Assembly: GCA_033064195.1 (NCBI GenBank)
Contig: JARBJD010000650.1
Span: 1-25,993, forward strand
Source of the DNA: Blattamonas nauphoetae
Taxonomy: Eukaryota > Preaxostyla > Oxymonadida
Length of the DNA: 25,993 nucleotides
Direction: 5' to 3'
The position numbers and the translations under genes were made by a program. Of the stretch, positions 1 through 8,907 are shown piece after piece. Below the pieces are notes generated by a model. The model worked only from the letters and a program-made list of their open reading frames with translations, did not search any database and had not been told where the DNA came from. Every line of letters starts with the position of its first letter. Within the stretch, counting starts at the first letter, position 1.

Positions 1-1440
1 ACGAGAAAGGCTGTGAGAAGGGACGCTGGTTTTGGATCTTTCTTGCCAGACGCAGTTTCTATCACTGTTTGAATGATTGGGTCTTCGTTCAGAGCAGTTG
101 AGAGTGTTTCCCAGCTTCCGAGGAACTCCGATGAACAAAACAGTGGTTTTGAGCGAGGCGGCTGAACAACAACGCGACCTTGGATTGGGACGCAGATGCT
201 CTCCACTCGTTGGCAGCATTCCCATGCGGCGCCAGGTTGGCATTTGTAGGCAGGGAGAAGTCAAAGAGCCCGACGGTGACGGATGTATCTGGGGGAAGAT
301 CCAGCGGAAGTCATGGAAACCAGCAAGAGAGTCTTGTGCGACTTCATACTCAAGAAGGATTTGGAGCTCCCCAGTTGTGTGGGACGGTCGGCAGAGGGAG
401 TCAGCCCGCTGACGACTTGTGATGTCCATTTTATGTTTTCCCGTTCACAACAACAAATGCTTGAGGTGTTTGGATTTCTGGACGGTATTCAATGGTCCCA
501 GCCTTTAGAGTGGGTGCGAGGTCGGAGAGTGACTTTGTTGAACTGTCTGATCGCTTTGATGGAGTGTTTGCGAAGGAGTCGAATCATCAAGACTCTTCCC
601 ATCACAGGCTCGAGGCGTTCTTCCAATGGAACAACCGATTGATCAGTATTGTGATTTGTACATTGCTGACAGTTGGACGATGCTTGATCCTCAGTAGTTT
701 GAACGTTTGTTGAAATTTAATCTCAAGTTGCCAAATTTGCCCACCATTAGTACAGTTGAGGAGTTTGAGTGCATGTAATGACGTAACTGCTTCTTGGGAT
801 GCCTGTAGGTAGATGAGTATTTTCGCGACAAAATCAAGGCTTCGTATCATGCAGAGGGAGTATATACAAGAGAGTTGATTCAATCTGATCCAGAACATCA
901 CAAGGATCGCTGGATAGAATCATGTGCACTCAGCGTTGATATCGGGTTTCATTCGACGAACATTGTCTTTTGTGTGTGAAGGAAATCAAGAAGTGGTTGA
1001 CAAGTTCGGTGAAGGTGTTCAACTTCATGTGATTTTGGAGTGATGAGACCTTATCTTTGGTAGTGTGGTCCTAGTGCGATAGACATTTCTGGATCTGATC
1101 TGACGTTCGCCTCAGTGTACTTGTTGTGTGCGTTATGGATGTGATCATCAATGTAAAGTATCAGTGAGGTGTTGGAAAGGAGATGGAATGAAATTCATGA
1201 GGATGGAAGATGTAAAAGTGAACTGAATTCATTGATATCAAAAACTCAATGAAACGTCATAGGAAGAAAAAATGGATTCAAACAGTTTCATTGGAGTTCA
1301 CATGTAAAATCAAGAGAGAAATGAGCATTCGGTTCATCGGCGAGTCACAACACTGAAACAGTTTGAGAGCGATTTCGAAGCGCCTATTTAGGGAAATGAT
1401 CCCACCCAAAAAGGTCTCGTGGGATCATTTGTACCCAGCT
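1..1440. other. No supportable gene; decayed sequence
   Basis: Only short overlapping frames occur here, in several registers and without recognisable motifs. The first 650 bases are richer in GC than the Polinton to the right and contain a few moderately long frames on the plus strand, which could be remnants of a host gene that I cannot name. From about 900 to 1380 the DNA is AT-rich and closed in all frames. The last 60 bases (about 1384-1445) belong to the GATCC-bearing repeat family described separately. I cannot tell whether the left Polinton extends into this stretch. Confidence 0.4.
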
Positions 1441-1445
1441 TTACC
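1384..1445 (-). repeat. Copy A of GATCC-bearing repeat end
   Basis: This stretch matches 2630-2692 in the same orientation: both contain AATAGGCG or its near form, an ATGATC, a run of A, and then GGATCATTTG. On its right side (about 1465-1480) the minus strand carries CAGGCTTCTGATT, also found on the plus strand at 2169-2181. The pattern suggests the end of a short non-autonomous element of unknown family. The opposite end of this copy was not found with confidence. Confidence 0.45.
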
Positions 1446-1752
1446 TGTTTTGGTCAGACCAATCAGAAGCCTGATCATCATATTTGACTTTGACATAAGG
1501 AACGTTCAGGATTGGTTTGAATTTATCGAATGTTGGATCAATGTTCTTATCAGTGACGAAGACAAAGAGATGGAATAATTCATTTCTAACTTGAACATTC
1601 TGGAGTTTGGCAACCTCTCGAAGAGCATTGAATGTTTTCCCACTTCCTCTGTTTCCAACAAGTACATTCACACTATTGCGATTGAAATTCAAGTCTGGAT
1701 GTATTTGTGATTGCACTTCATGAGACACATTCCTACTAGAAGCTTCACTCAA
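1441..1752 (-). pseudogene. Polinton packaging ATPase (A32/FtsK-HerA type), remnant
   Basis: The reading frame carries a clear P-loop, V-N-V-L-V-G-N-R-G-S-G-K-T, at about residues 28-40, followed by an alpha-helical stretch and the hydrophobic strand F-H-L-F-V-F-V-T-D. This fits the N-terminal part of the A32-like DNA-packaging ATPases that Polintons share with large DNA viruses, where the enzyme pumps the genome into the capsid. It is much shorter than the usual 200-270 residues, and the element is broken in this area. It is divergent from the gene at 1950, with a T-rich shared intergenic segment near 1849-1880. Assignment rests on the P-loop and gene context. Confidence 0.6.
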
Positions 1753-1949
1753 TTTGCATTCACATATGCTGTTAGAGACAAGGGTTCCACCCTCCGCGAA
1801 ACCTCTGGTTTAGCCATATTCGATTTGTTCATTTGTGATTTAACTCTAATTAAAATATACTTTTGGTTTTTATTTTGTATGAAAACACACAATGTCACAA
1901 AAGATAGTGTACGTTCAACCACAAAGAAAGCACAAGCGAAGAAACCAAA

Positions 1950-2183
1950 ATGAGATACGGACCGGAGACTCAAGCAGCATTGAAACGAATCTATGCCGAC
2001 GATGATATTCAAACCAGACGCAATGATGTTCTGTGCAGTCTTCCATCAGCGTTAGAATACATCAAGAGAACTGGACGAAATTGGACTGCGAAAATAGAAC
2101 AATATGGACAAGTTCCTGATGTGATGGTCTACGATAATGATACCGGAGATCTGATTGCAGTCAATGGTCAGGCTTCTGATTAG
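1950..2183 (+). pseudogene. Unknown Polinton gene, partial
   Basis: A short open frame of about 77 residues starts 70 bases after a T-rich box (TTTTTATTTTGTATG near 1866-1880) like those before the other element genes. It is rich in charged residues and has no motif I recognise. Its downstream side runs into the repeat that begins near 2169. It faces away from the ATPase remnant, so the two could share a bidirectional promoter. By position it could be a protease or a virion protein, but nothing in the sequence shows this. Confidence 0.4.
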
Positions 2184-2692
2184 GATCCGACTGATCGGAC
2201 CACTTTTGATCCGACACTTCATAAAATGATAATATCGCCTTTGTTTGTTCAAAAACTGTGTTTAATCGAACAAAAAAGTTGAAATGAAGTGAAAAAAGAA
2301 ATTTCTCAGTACTTGCTTCGAACCAATGGGTCCGGGTTGATTCCAAAACTAAAGTCATGTGTACAGGGATAGACACAATTTGAGAGTAGGATGAACATAT
2401 CATGATCGAAAGTTGTGAGAATTAACTGGGAATTCTTTTCGAAATCGATGATTTCTCAGAAAGTGGCGGGATCACAAGGGACAGATCCGTCCACTTCACC
2501 CAAAGTGTCTTTAATTCGAACACAAACTCCTTTCTTTTGTATTATGAAGACAGCAAAGTGATTTTTCAATTGAGAGGTGAAATGAACAGCTGAAAAGTGT
2601 GGAAAACGAGAAAAGTAAGAAAACTCGAAGCTCCCAAATAGGCGATGATCTGACGCCAAAAAAGTGCCCGTCGGATCATTTGATCCGACGAA
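2169..2692. mobile_element. Short non-autonomous element with imperfect inverted ends (insertion)
   Basis: The left edge (CAGGCTTCTGATT, then GGATCCGACTGATCGGACC and TTTTGATCCGAC) and the right edge (CCGTCGGATCATTTGATCCG) are imperfect inverted copies of each other over about 50-60 bases; each includes a GATCCGAC core and a GGCGAT-type block. The inside (about 2220-2630) is AT-rich with no convincing frame. Size (about 0.5 kb) and structure fit a MITE-like element sitting inside the left Polinton. A related end lies at 1384-1445. No clean target duplication was seen, so the ends are approximate. Confidence 0.45.
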
Positions 2693-2703
2693 TGCACTAA
2701 AAT

Positions 2704-3416
2704 GTGCTGACGAATCAAACCCCTGTCAATGGTGCTATGCTAACTCCATACAACAGCAGACCAGTCAAAGAGACATACTACGCAATGAATCCAACACCAG
2801 ATATGCGAAGACTGAAACCATACACATCGTTCAATCAAGAAAATGGAAGGAAAATCAAAGCGGTGCACAGGAATTTCCTCAAGAATGGAACATACGATTT
2901 GCCAACCAATTATCGAGACATCAGCTATGAAGAGATGAAGACTAAACGATCTCAACAACCATATGCAATAATGAAGAAAGTTGTTGGCGACTTCATGACA
3001 AGTGTATTGGGAATAACTCGTGCAAGTCAAGGAAACCCCGCAAATCTTGAGAAACATGTATTAGACAATATGGTGTTCAATTCAATTCAATCGAAAGTAG
3101 CATCACAAATGTGGGACAAATGGCTTCATGATCATGTACAGGACTACAATCCCAGTATGAAACAAAGAAAGCCTTCAAGGAACAGATTCATCCTGTGTTT
3201 CTCCAAATGATTACTCAAGACTCAACTTTCTTAAAAGAATACTTCAATCACTATTCAGAAGACATATCGACACTTTGCAATAAGCTGACACGCCAAGCCT
3301 ATGCAACAAGAACAGATGATGATATCGATCAATACCAATCTGAAACGCCTGGATATTATCGATTTGCACAGTTGGACAGTTCTGGAATGGGAGCTATAGA
3401 TCGAGCAGAAATGTGA
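2704..3416 (+). pseudogene. Broken Polinton gene block, unknown virion-like protein
   Basis: Coding-like sequence in Polinton codon usage covers this stretch, rich in Asn, Gln, Tyr and Met and without membrane segments. It sits where Polintons carry minor virion proteins, between the ATPase and the large capsid genes, and is followed by the next T-rich box at 3436-3450. I do not recognise a domain. The gene is broken in this copy. A minor capsid protein or maturation factor is possible by position only. Confidence 0.4.
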
Positions 3417-3435
3417 ATTTAAAAACATTAATATA

Positions 3436-3450
3436 TATTTTTATTTTTTA
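3436..3450 (+). promoter_or_regulatory. T-rich box before the 208-aa gene
   Basis: TATTTTTATTTTTTA lies 10 bases before the ATG at 3460. Near-identical boxes precede the genes at 4158, 4505, 4852, 6768, 8497, 9769 (minus), 19693 and 24144, so it is probably a promoter or initiator of the element. Confidence 0.55.
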
Positions 3451-3459
3451 TAGAAAGTG

Positions 3460-4086
3460 ATGCAACCAATTCTAAGTTGTCAATTTACAAAACACACAAG
3501 TTCTTCTTCAGTACCAACATCAATCACCAACAATGTTATCATTGAAGATCGAAGTAAAGCTGGAGTAGATAATAGAGGATCGAAGATGGAGATGGTCTCG
3601 CTAGAGGCTTCGAACCCTCCTTTGGGGAGAGAAAGAGTGTGCTCTGAACCTGTGGTATCCAATGAACGAGGTGCTTATGATCCACCACTGGAGACATATC
3701 CATCAGCACCAATTCAGAGCCGTTCCATTCCACTCCGAGAATACACGTCCAATATTTCAGCGTTCAAAGATCAGTTCCTACTCGTCTACAAGAATGCATT
3801 CGCATGTGAAAAGAAACTACTGAATAATCTCATTGAACCTTCGAAGAAACTGATCACAAACCAAAGTGATTTATATGCACTGATTGCGACTCTCACTGGA
3901 ATCAATGATGTGGTGATCGAATTGGATGATTTATCTGACAAGTGCCTATGTCTGAATAAACTTCCAATCTTTCGAACCATTTTCAAGATCCTTGTTGGTG
4001 GAAAAGATATGAGTATTGCCTATAACGAAGCATACAACACTATTCTCAAATATGGCATTTCTCTGACAAAGGCAATACCCCGTTAG
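3460..4086 (+). CDS. Unknown Polinton capsid-side protein, 208 aa
   Basis: The frame is open from an ATG at 3460, ten bases past the T-rich box; an upstream GTG at 3457 is less likely. The N-terminal third is Ser/Thr/Asn-rich and looks disordered; the last 120 residues are predicted mainly helical, with the segment L-P-I-F-R-T-I-F-K-I-L-V-G-G near the end. No family is recognised. Residues about 46-58 are encoded by a copy, in reverse orientation, of the 39-nt insert also present in the polymerase and integrase genes (3594-3632), so the disordered stretch there is not ancestral. By place it could be a minor virion component. Confidence 0.55.
   Translation: MQPILSCQFTKHTSSSSVPTSITNNVIIEDRSKAGVDNRGSKMEMVSLEASNPPLGRERVCSEPVVSNERGAYDPPLETYPSAPIQSRSIPLREYTSNISAFKDQFLLVYKNAFACEKKLLNNLIEPSKKLITNQSDLYALIATLTGINDVVIELDDLSDKCLCLNKLPIFRTIFKILVGGKDMSIAYNEAYNTILKYGISLTKAIPR
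3594..3632 (-). repeat. 39-nt palindromic insert, copy 1 (reverse orientation)
   Basis: Read on the minus strand it begins TCTCTCCCC, has GGTTCGAAGCCTC in the middle and ends GCGAGACC. It aligns with the copies at 11663-11701, 21800-21837 and 24485-24523. It is the most diverged of the four and shows no clear flanking duplication. It lies inside the 208-aa frame, which stays open across it. Confidence 0.6.
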
Positions 4087-4137
4087 GGCAGAAATCTCTT
4101 CTGAGATTATTTCCTCGTTAAAATTATAAATGAATTG

Positions 4138-4152
4138 TATTTTTTATTTTTA
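4138..4152 (+). promoter_or_regulatory. T-rich box before first MAPG gene
   Basis: TATTTTTTATTTTTA ends six bases before the ATG at 4158. It is the same box as at 3436, 4486, 4831 and 6748. Confidence 0.55.
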
Positions 4153-4157
4153 CTTAA

Positions 4158-4466
4158 ATGGCACCAGGAAGTTTCAACAAACTCAAAAATATAGGCAAGC
4201 AATTCTTTCAATTCATCAAACCTCTAGCTCCAACATTGCTTCAAGTCGGTGGTGGATTGCTCTCTCAAACGAACAGTAAATTCGGACAAACAGCTGGAGG
4301 AATACTCAATGGATTAGGAGGAATGATGGACGTTTATCAACAGAATAAGGCGATCAATCGTCAACAAAAACCGCAGATGATTGAGTACGAACCACCTCGA
4401 AATGGACGATTCTCAAATGATGATATGCCACTCTCGTCAAATTCCAAAATTCAATTCAAAGGATAA
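4158..4466 (+). CDS. Small MAPG-type virion protein 1, 102 aa
   Basis: The N-terminus MAPGSFNKLKNIGKQFFQF forms a probable amphipathic helix followed by a Gly-rich, mildly hydrophobic stretch (about residues 25-60) and a polar tail. The neighbouring gene at 4505 starts the same way (MAPG, then x-x-x-K-L) and has the same order of segments, so the two are tandem paralogs. Small proteins with an amphipathic N-terminus beside capsid genes recall the membrane-active protein VI/X class of adenoviruses and virophage minor proteins; this is analogy, not homology I can show. The start follows the T-rich box directly. Confidence 0.6.
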   Translation: MAPGSFNKLKNIGKQFFQFIKPLAPTLLQVGGGLLSQTNSKFGQTAGGILNGLGGMMDVYQQNKAINRQQKPQMIEYEPPRNGRFSNDDMPLSSNSKIQFKG

Positions 4467-4485
4467 ACATTCACTAGTATTCGAA

Positions 4486-4500
4486 TATTTTTATTTTCCT
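4486..4500 (+). promoter_or_regulatory. T-rich box before second MAPG gene
   Basis: TATTTTTATTTTCCT, four bases before the ATG at 4505; same family of boxes as elsewhere in the element. Confidence 0.5.
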
Positions 4501-4504
4501 AAAA

Positions 4505-4810
4505 ATGGCACCAGGTTGGTTATCCAAATTAGCAGCAGTTGGCAACAATATACTCAGAGTTGGAGCTCCATTTCTGAATCTCATCCCCTTTGTTGGACCA
4601 TTAATTTCGAAGGTTGCACAGACTGGAGTTGAGATGATTCCAGATGTGAAATCGGATCAGCAAATCCATGCAGAAAAGATGGCTCAGTATGAGCAAGCAA
4701 TGAATGAAGGAAACACTGCAGTTGCGAATAAACTCAGAGGAGAAATACTGAGACTGGAAGAGAAGCTGAAGCCGAAGGTTAAGGTGAAGAAACCAAAAAA
4801 GAAAAAGTAA
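4505..4810 (+). CDS. Small MAPG-type virion protein 2 with basic tail, 101 aa
   Basis: It begins MAPGWLSKL, continues with an amphipathic helix and a hydrophobic segment (L-N-L-I-P-F-V-G-P-L-I near residues 24-34), then a charged coiled-coil-like helix (about 45-88) and ends in a lysine-rich tail (K-P-K-V-K-V-K-K-P-K-K-K-K). The tail could bind DNA. The first 40 residues match the preceding gene, so the pair looks duplicated, with the second copy gaining a nucleic-acid-binding end. A role in lining the capsid or in membrane disruption during entry is inferred from position and composition only. Confidence 0.6.
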   Translation: MAPGWLSKLAAVGNNILRVGAPFLNLIPFVGPLISKVAQTGVEMIPDVKSDQQIHAEKMAQYEQAMNEGNTAVANKLRGEILRLEEKLKPKVKVKKPKKKK

Positions 4811-4830
4811 CTAGAGTTAAAGCATAAATG

Positions 4831-4845
4831 TATTTTTTTATTTTT
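4831..4845 (+). promoter_or_regulatory. T-rich box before capsid gene 1
   Basis: TATTTTTTTATTTTT, six bases before the ATG at 4852. It decides the start: a further-upstream in-frame ATG at 4828 would place the box inside the coding region. Confidence 0.55.
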
Positions 4846-4851
4846 GATAAA

Positions 4852-6720
4852 ATGAACTCGCATATAACACATCTGACAAACAAAAGAACAGGAGCATCAT
4901 CATTGACTGGAAATACCACAGGAAGGATAGAATACACGAGAGATGATATTGGTCAAATACAACAACAACTCATGTCCGAACATCACATTAATTACCTAAT
5001 GAATGATGGAGCCCACAGTACTTCTATTCAAGAATTGAAACCATCAGAGAATGCACGCTTCTACACAGGACAAGAGATAATCATTCCACTGACTGGTAAT
5101 CAGGACATATGTCAAATTGATGATTCGTTTATCACATTCACAATGACAGCGACATTGAAACTCAATAATTGGAAGACAACTTCTGGGAAAATTGGATCGT
5201 ACATGAATGAGAGAATCTTCATCTTCGTTGGACTCAAGCATTCGGCATCAATCTTTCGTGACCTTACTGTTCTTCACAACAATCAACGGATCATCAGCAC
5301 AACAAACAATGATGTCTCAATGGAGTCTCACATCTACAATATGATCAAACCAAAGAGTCAATTGGAGAATCGAAAACATTGTCACACACCTTGGCAGAAT
5401 GCATGGAATCATGATGAATCTGTTGCGGGTGTCTATATTCCACTTTCGGATTTTACAACGACGTCCGGAACAGGAGTGCTTCAAGACACTATTGATGTGC
5501 CTATTCGTGTGTCGATTAATCTTGAAGATCTTCTGATATTCTCAGGGATGACTGACTATCCAAAATGTCTCTTTGGCGATTTGAAATTGAGTGTGCACAT
5601 GAATGAAGATGCGTTTGTTTGTTGTTCTGTTCATCCTGAACTCACTTTGAAAGATACACTATCATCACTCGTCACTGGAACAGCATCAGCACCAACGATT
5701 ACAGCAGCAATTCTCAATTGTATTCAACATCGTCCATATTTTCTGAACAATCTCAGAACCTCATGCACCAAGAACTTTGTTCAAATTGGTCAATCATTTC
5801 AGCAACCAACAGTAACAAAAGACATAGTTTGCTCAACAGCCAATGTCGTGACAACAGAACCAGAATATGTGGATCAGTACATCTCATTAAACGTCACAAA
5901 TTATCGGATTGATGATGTGTATTGCATGAGTGTTGGATACAAAATGAAAGAAATTGCGAAAGAGAATCTGAAGAAAATGTATCAGGATCGTCCTGGAACA
6001 ATTCCAGCTGAAAAGATCTCATTCTATCCATTTCAGAAGACACCAACAGCAACAGGAATTGATTGTACTCAGCAAATGGTACTTGTGAATGCCAAGGATA
6101 TTATGCTTCTCTTCCGTCACTACGATAATGAAGTCACTTGTTTCCACAATCCAATGCAGAAGAACATCCAAGTGACTTTACAAAACAGGTACTATCCAGA
6201 ACAACCGACAACAACTATTGGAGCTCGCTTCTATCAGTTTGCATTGTCGACTCTCAATCTCGATTCGTACCTAGCTGTTCCTGATGATTTGGAGCGATCA
6301 CTGACGGATTCTCTCGTTGAAGAGAAACTCACTGGTGACGGAACATATCCCAATGAAACAATGACAAGAGTTCGTCCAGTTCATGACAATACTGACTTCC
6401 TTTTGTGCTTCTCAACACAGAGAAGTGGATGTCCAACGAACTGTAATGATTCCATCAGTTCCAGTGGTCAGAATGCTGCAGTCACATTGAGATCTCAACC
6501 AATCTATCAAGGTAATCTCGACACATACTACAATGTCTACAATCCGAGTCAAAGTGGTGGTGATATGACAACATTTACACATCCTCCAGCACCAATATTA
6601 GCTACTACTGCAACAACGTGGTGGGTATTACGATACAGCAATGGCGAACCAAAAGTTGAGTATTATCTTAATCACACATTGAAAGCATTACATAAAGATT
6701 TAGGAATTATTCCAAATTGA
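4852..6720 (+). CDS. Polinton major capsid-like protein 1 (double jelly-roll), 622 aa
   Basis: The length and the beta-rich, Asn/Thr-rich composition without membrane segments fit the double-jelly-roll hexon-type capsid protein of Polintons. The next gene is a clear paralog: both have an S-x-x-x-I-R/F-D segment early on, then Y-P-x-x-x-F-G-x-L-x-L-x-x-H in the middle (about residue 240 here, 208 there), and both end with P-P-A/P-P-I-L-A, an aromatic T-W/Y-W pair and N-G-x-P-x-V-x-Y. In the family such proteins form pseudo-hexameric capsomers on an icosahedral shell. I place it by length, composition, neighbours and pairing, since the fold cannot be seen directly. The start follows the T-rich box; 47 bases separate it from the paralog. 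The frame is open throughout. Confidence 0.75.
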   Translation: MNSHITHLTNKRTGASSLTGNTTGRIEYTRDDIGQIQQQLMSEHHINYLMNDGAHSTSIQELKPSENARFYTGQEIIIPLTGNQDICQIDDSFITFTMTATLKLNNWKTTSGKIGSYMNERIFIFVGLKHSASIFRDLTVLHNNQRIISTTNNDVSMESHIYNMIKPKSQLENRKHCHTPWQNAWNHDESVAGVYIPLSDFTTTSGTGVLQDTIDVPIRVSINLEDLLIFSGMTDYPKCLFGDLKLSVHMNEDAFVCCSVHPELTLKDTLSSLVTGTASAPTITAAILNCIQHRPYFLNNLRTSCTKNFVQIGQSFQQPTVTKDIVCSTANVVTTEPEYVDQYISLNVTNYRIDDVYCMSVGYKMKEIAKENLKKMYQDRPGTIPAEKISFYPFQKTPTATGIDCTQQMVLVNAKDIMLLFRHYDNEVTCFHNPMQKNIQVTLQNRYYPEQPTTTIGARFYQFALSTLNLDSYLAVPDDLERSLTDSLVEEKLTGDGTYPNETMTRVRPVHDNTDFLLCFSTQRSGCPTNCNDSISSSGQNAAVTLRSQPIYQGNLDTYYNVYNPSQSGGDMTTFTHPPAPILATTATTWWVLRYSNGEPKVEYYLNHTLKALHKDLGIIPN

Positions 6721-6747
6721 AAACATTAAAAGAAAATAATGATATTG

Positions 6748-6761
6748 TATTTTTTATTTTT
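6748..6761 (+). promoter_or_regulatory. T-rich box before capsid gene 2
   Basis: TATTTTTTATTTTT, six bases before the ATG at 6768; same family of boxes. Confidence 0.55.
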
Positions 6762-6767
6762 CTATAA

Positions 6768-8456
6768 ATGAGAAGTTTCAGATCTAATCAATCAAAACCA
6801 ACATCGACATTAATTGAGCAAATTGAAGTGCAATCATATCTGCCGAAACAGTGGGATTCAGAACCGCACATCTACTCCATCCAAGAAGTGCATCCAACCA
6901 ATCCTCCCATGCCATGCAGAATTGGAGATGAGATTGAAGTTCCAGTATGCTATGACGGACATGATGTTACTGAGTTTGCGAAGAGTCATTTACGAATAGA
7001 TCTAACTGTTACTGTTCCTTTTTACCAGCCATTCGATGGAGCTAAATTTGGGATGATTGGAGAATATGGAATGTTCTACGGATATAAATCATCATCAGAT
7101 GCAATTCGAGACATGAGACTCGTCGACAGTAAAGGAAACATCATTGACAATTCACTACAGAATAATCATGTTCACGAATCATTTCTGTATCACACTTTCA
7201 AGTCTTTTGAAGAGAAAAACAACATGAAACATTGTTACAGTCTTTTTGAAAATGTCCAGAGAATGGATCCAAGCGTGTGTGGATTCTATTTTGTTCCAAC
7301 ACTCAATGGAAACAAAGCACCTTTCACCGCGACAATTCCACTGGTTATTCCATTTGTGAACCTCCTCCCATTGAGTACCTTTGATCAGTATCCTAATTCC
7401 ATCTTTGGCAATTTACGTTTGAGATTTCACTTGACAACAGATTCACTTGTGTATTGTCCCGTTCGAGTTTCAACTGTTGTTAGAAAAACACTTGAGGTGG
7501 TCAGAGATCTATTTCCAGACAAAAATATTACTACTATAGTTGATCAAGATGGAATGCATCAACTGGGTGAGAATGAATACTCCACTCTGACACAAGAATT
7601 TACCCAAATTGGAAATCCAGTGATTCAATACGATCAAACTGCTCATCATACAGCCACAACTGTTAATGAGGTTAGAACGAAGGTATCCACTTCAACTGTC
7701 TGGTCTTCATCAGTGGATAAAGTCACATCAGTTTGCTACGGATATCAAATCACTGATGCAACGAAACAATCCCTCTTCAACACATATTCCAAAACTGTTT
7801 ATGTCCTGAAAGCAGAAAGAATTGACACACAGTCATTTCAATCACAAGCGACTGCAATGGGAGTGAGATCAAACATCAGCATCAAACTCAACAATCTTAT
7901 GAATCTAATGTGCTTATTCCCAGAAAGACCAAATGAATGTACAGTCTTCAGAAATCCTCATTATGTTGGCTTATTCGAAATGCTTGGATCCAACTTTCCC
8001 AATTTCCCAATGTCAACGATATCACCTGAGTTCTATCAAATGATGATGGTGAATGGTGACTTCATTGGTTGTTCCGCAACGGAAGAGTTTGAGAATTCAA
8101 TTTGTATGTCACGTATTGCTAGCCACAATGGAGGGTCGTTTAAGAGAACCAGAGCAGTTACGGATGCTACTTCATTCACATTCATGGTTCCAACAGATCG
8201 AAGTGAAATCGCTGGTGGTGAAGAAGGTATCTCAACAGCAGAATCAGTGAATATCGTCTACAGAGGATCACCAATCAATCAGGGAGAACTCGATCCATAT
8301 TTCACCTCAACTCCAGAAGGTCCTCCTCCTCCAATTCTAGCACTACATCAAGCAACATACTGGTTATTCTGGATTGAAAATGGACAACCACGAGTGCGAT
8401 ATGTCATTGATCGTCGACTTCAAGAAGCTTATGAAGAAGTGAAGAGAGGGTATTGA
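6768..8456 (+). CDS. Polinton major capsid-like protein 2 (double jelly-roll), 562 aa
   Basis: This is a paralog of the preceding gene. The shared segments keep the same order: D-A-I-R-D-M-R-L-V early (about residue 113), a conserved K-H-C-Y/H pair, a G-F/V-Y-x-x-P strand, Y-P-N-S-I-F-G-N-L-R-L-R-F-H mid-protein, and the C-terminal P-P-P-I-L-A ... T-Y-W ... N-G-Q-P-R-V-R-Y block. It is about 60 residues shorter than copy 1. Polintons normally have one large capsid protein plus one small single-jelly-roll penton protein; here two large ones stand in tandem, so one may have become a second capsomer or a specialised vertex protein. The frame is open throughout. Confidence 0.72.
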   Translation: MRSFRSNQSKPTSTLIEQIEVQSYLPKQWDSEPHIYSIQEVHPTNPPMPCRIGDEIEVPVCYDGHDVTEFAKSHLRIDLTVTVPFYQPFDGAKFGMIGEYGMFYGYKSSSDAIRDMRLVDSKGNIIDNSLQNNHVHESFLYHTFKSFEEKNNMKHCYSLFENVQRMDPSVCGFYFVPTLNGNKAPFTATIPLVIPFVNLLPLSTFDQYPNSIFGNLRLRFHLTTDSLVYCPVRVSTVVRKTLEVVRDLFPDKNITTIVDQDGMHQLGENEYSTLTQEFTQIGNPVIQYDQTAHHTATTVNEVRTKVSTSTVWSSSVDKVTSVCYGYQITDATKQSLFNTYSKTVYVLKAERIDTQSFQSQATAMGVRSNISIKLNNLMNLMCLFPERPNECTVFRNPHYVGLFEMLGSNFPNFPMSTISPEFYQMMMVNGDFIGCSATEEFENSICMSRIASHNGGSFKRTRAVTDATSFTFMVPTDRSEIAGGEEGISTAESVNIVYRGSPINQGELDPYFTSTPEGPPPPILALHQATYWLFWIENGQPRVRYVIDRRLQEAYEEVKRGY

Positions 8457-8471
8457 ATAGAACAACTATGA

Positions 8472-8483
8472 TATTTTATTTTT
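8472..8483 (+). promoter_or_regulatory. T-rich box before the 136-aa gene
   Basis: TATTTTATTTTT, thirteen bases before the ATG at 8497. Confidence 0.45.
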
Positions 8484-8496
8484 GTAGAAAACAAGA

Positions 8497-8907
8497 ATGG
8501 TCAAACGCTATTTCTCAATTCAGAATTCTCACACTACTCAACTCCCTCCTGATTTTACCAATTCCAGAAATCAAAAATATGTTCACTTCCTCGACTGCAA
8601 ACTCATACATGTGAGAGAAGAAATAAATGGTAACTCAACTGTCATTTCAAAAGATATTCCACAGCACATAACAATCCATGGTGATTGGATCCAGACTGAT
8701 GCATTCAATGACTCGTTTGTTGCTTTCTGTAATGAACAGATTGCGAAGCGAAAGAAGTGGGAACTAAGCACTCGACAATCAATTGTGAAGATCTGGTTCA
8801 AAGACAGTTCTGGTGAACCAATCGAGATGGATACTAGTGAGACAATCAATGGAAAAATAATCAAGGAGTATTATGAATTTCTGGTTGATCTCATGTTGGA
8901 GTATTAA
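8497..8907 (+). CDS. Unknown Polinton protein, 136 aa
   Basis: A short frame, beta-rich in its first 70 residues and ending in a helical, acidic C-terminus. It has no signal peptide, membrane helix or motif I recognise. It directly follows the second capsid gene after a T-rich box and converges on the S74 gene from the other strand, with the two frames overlapping by 17 bases at their ends. Its location suggests a virion role, perhaps a small capsid partner, but this is inference only. Confidence 0.6.
   Translation: MVKRYFSIQNSHTTQLPPDFTNSRNQKYVHFLDCKLIHVREEINGNSTVISKDIPQHITIHGDWIQTDAFNDSFVAFCNEQIAKRKKWELSTRQSIVKIWFKDSSGEPIEMDTSETINGKIIKEYYEFLVDLMLEY

Noticed and set aside
602-901. 99-aa minus-strand frame
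   Set aside because: It has no motif, neighbour support or T-rich box, and it lies in decayed sequence.
3600-3632. tRNA T-arm-like GGTTCGAAGCC, suggesting a tRNA gene or tRNA-derived SINE
   Set aside because: No acceptor, D or anticodon arm is found around it, and the sequence is explained by the 39-nt insert family.
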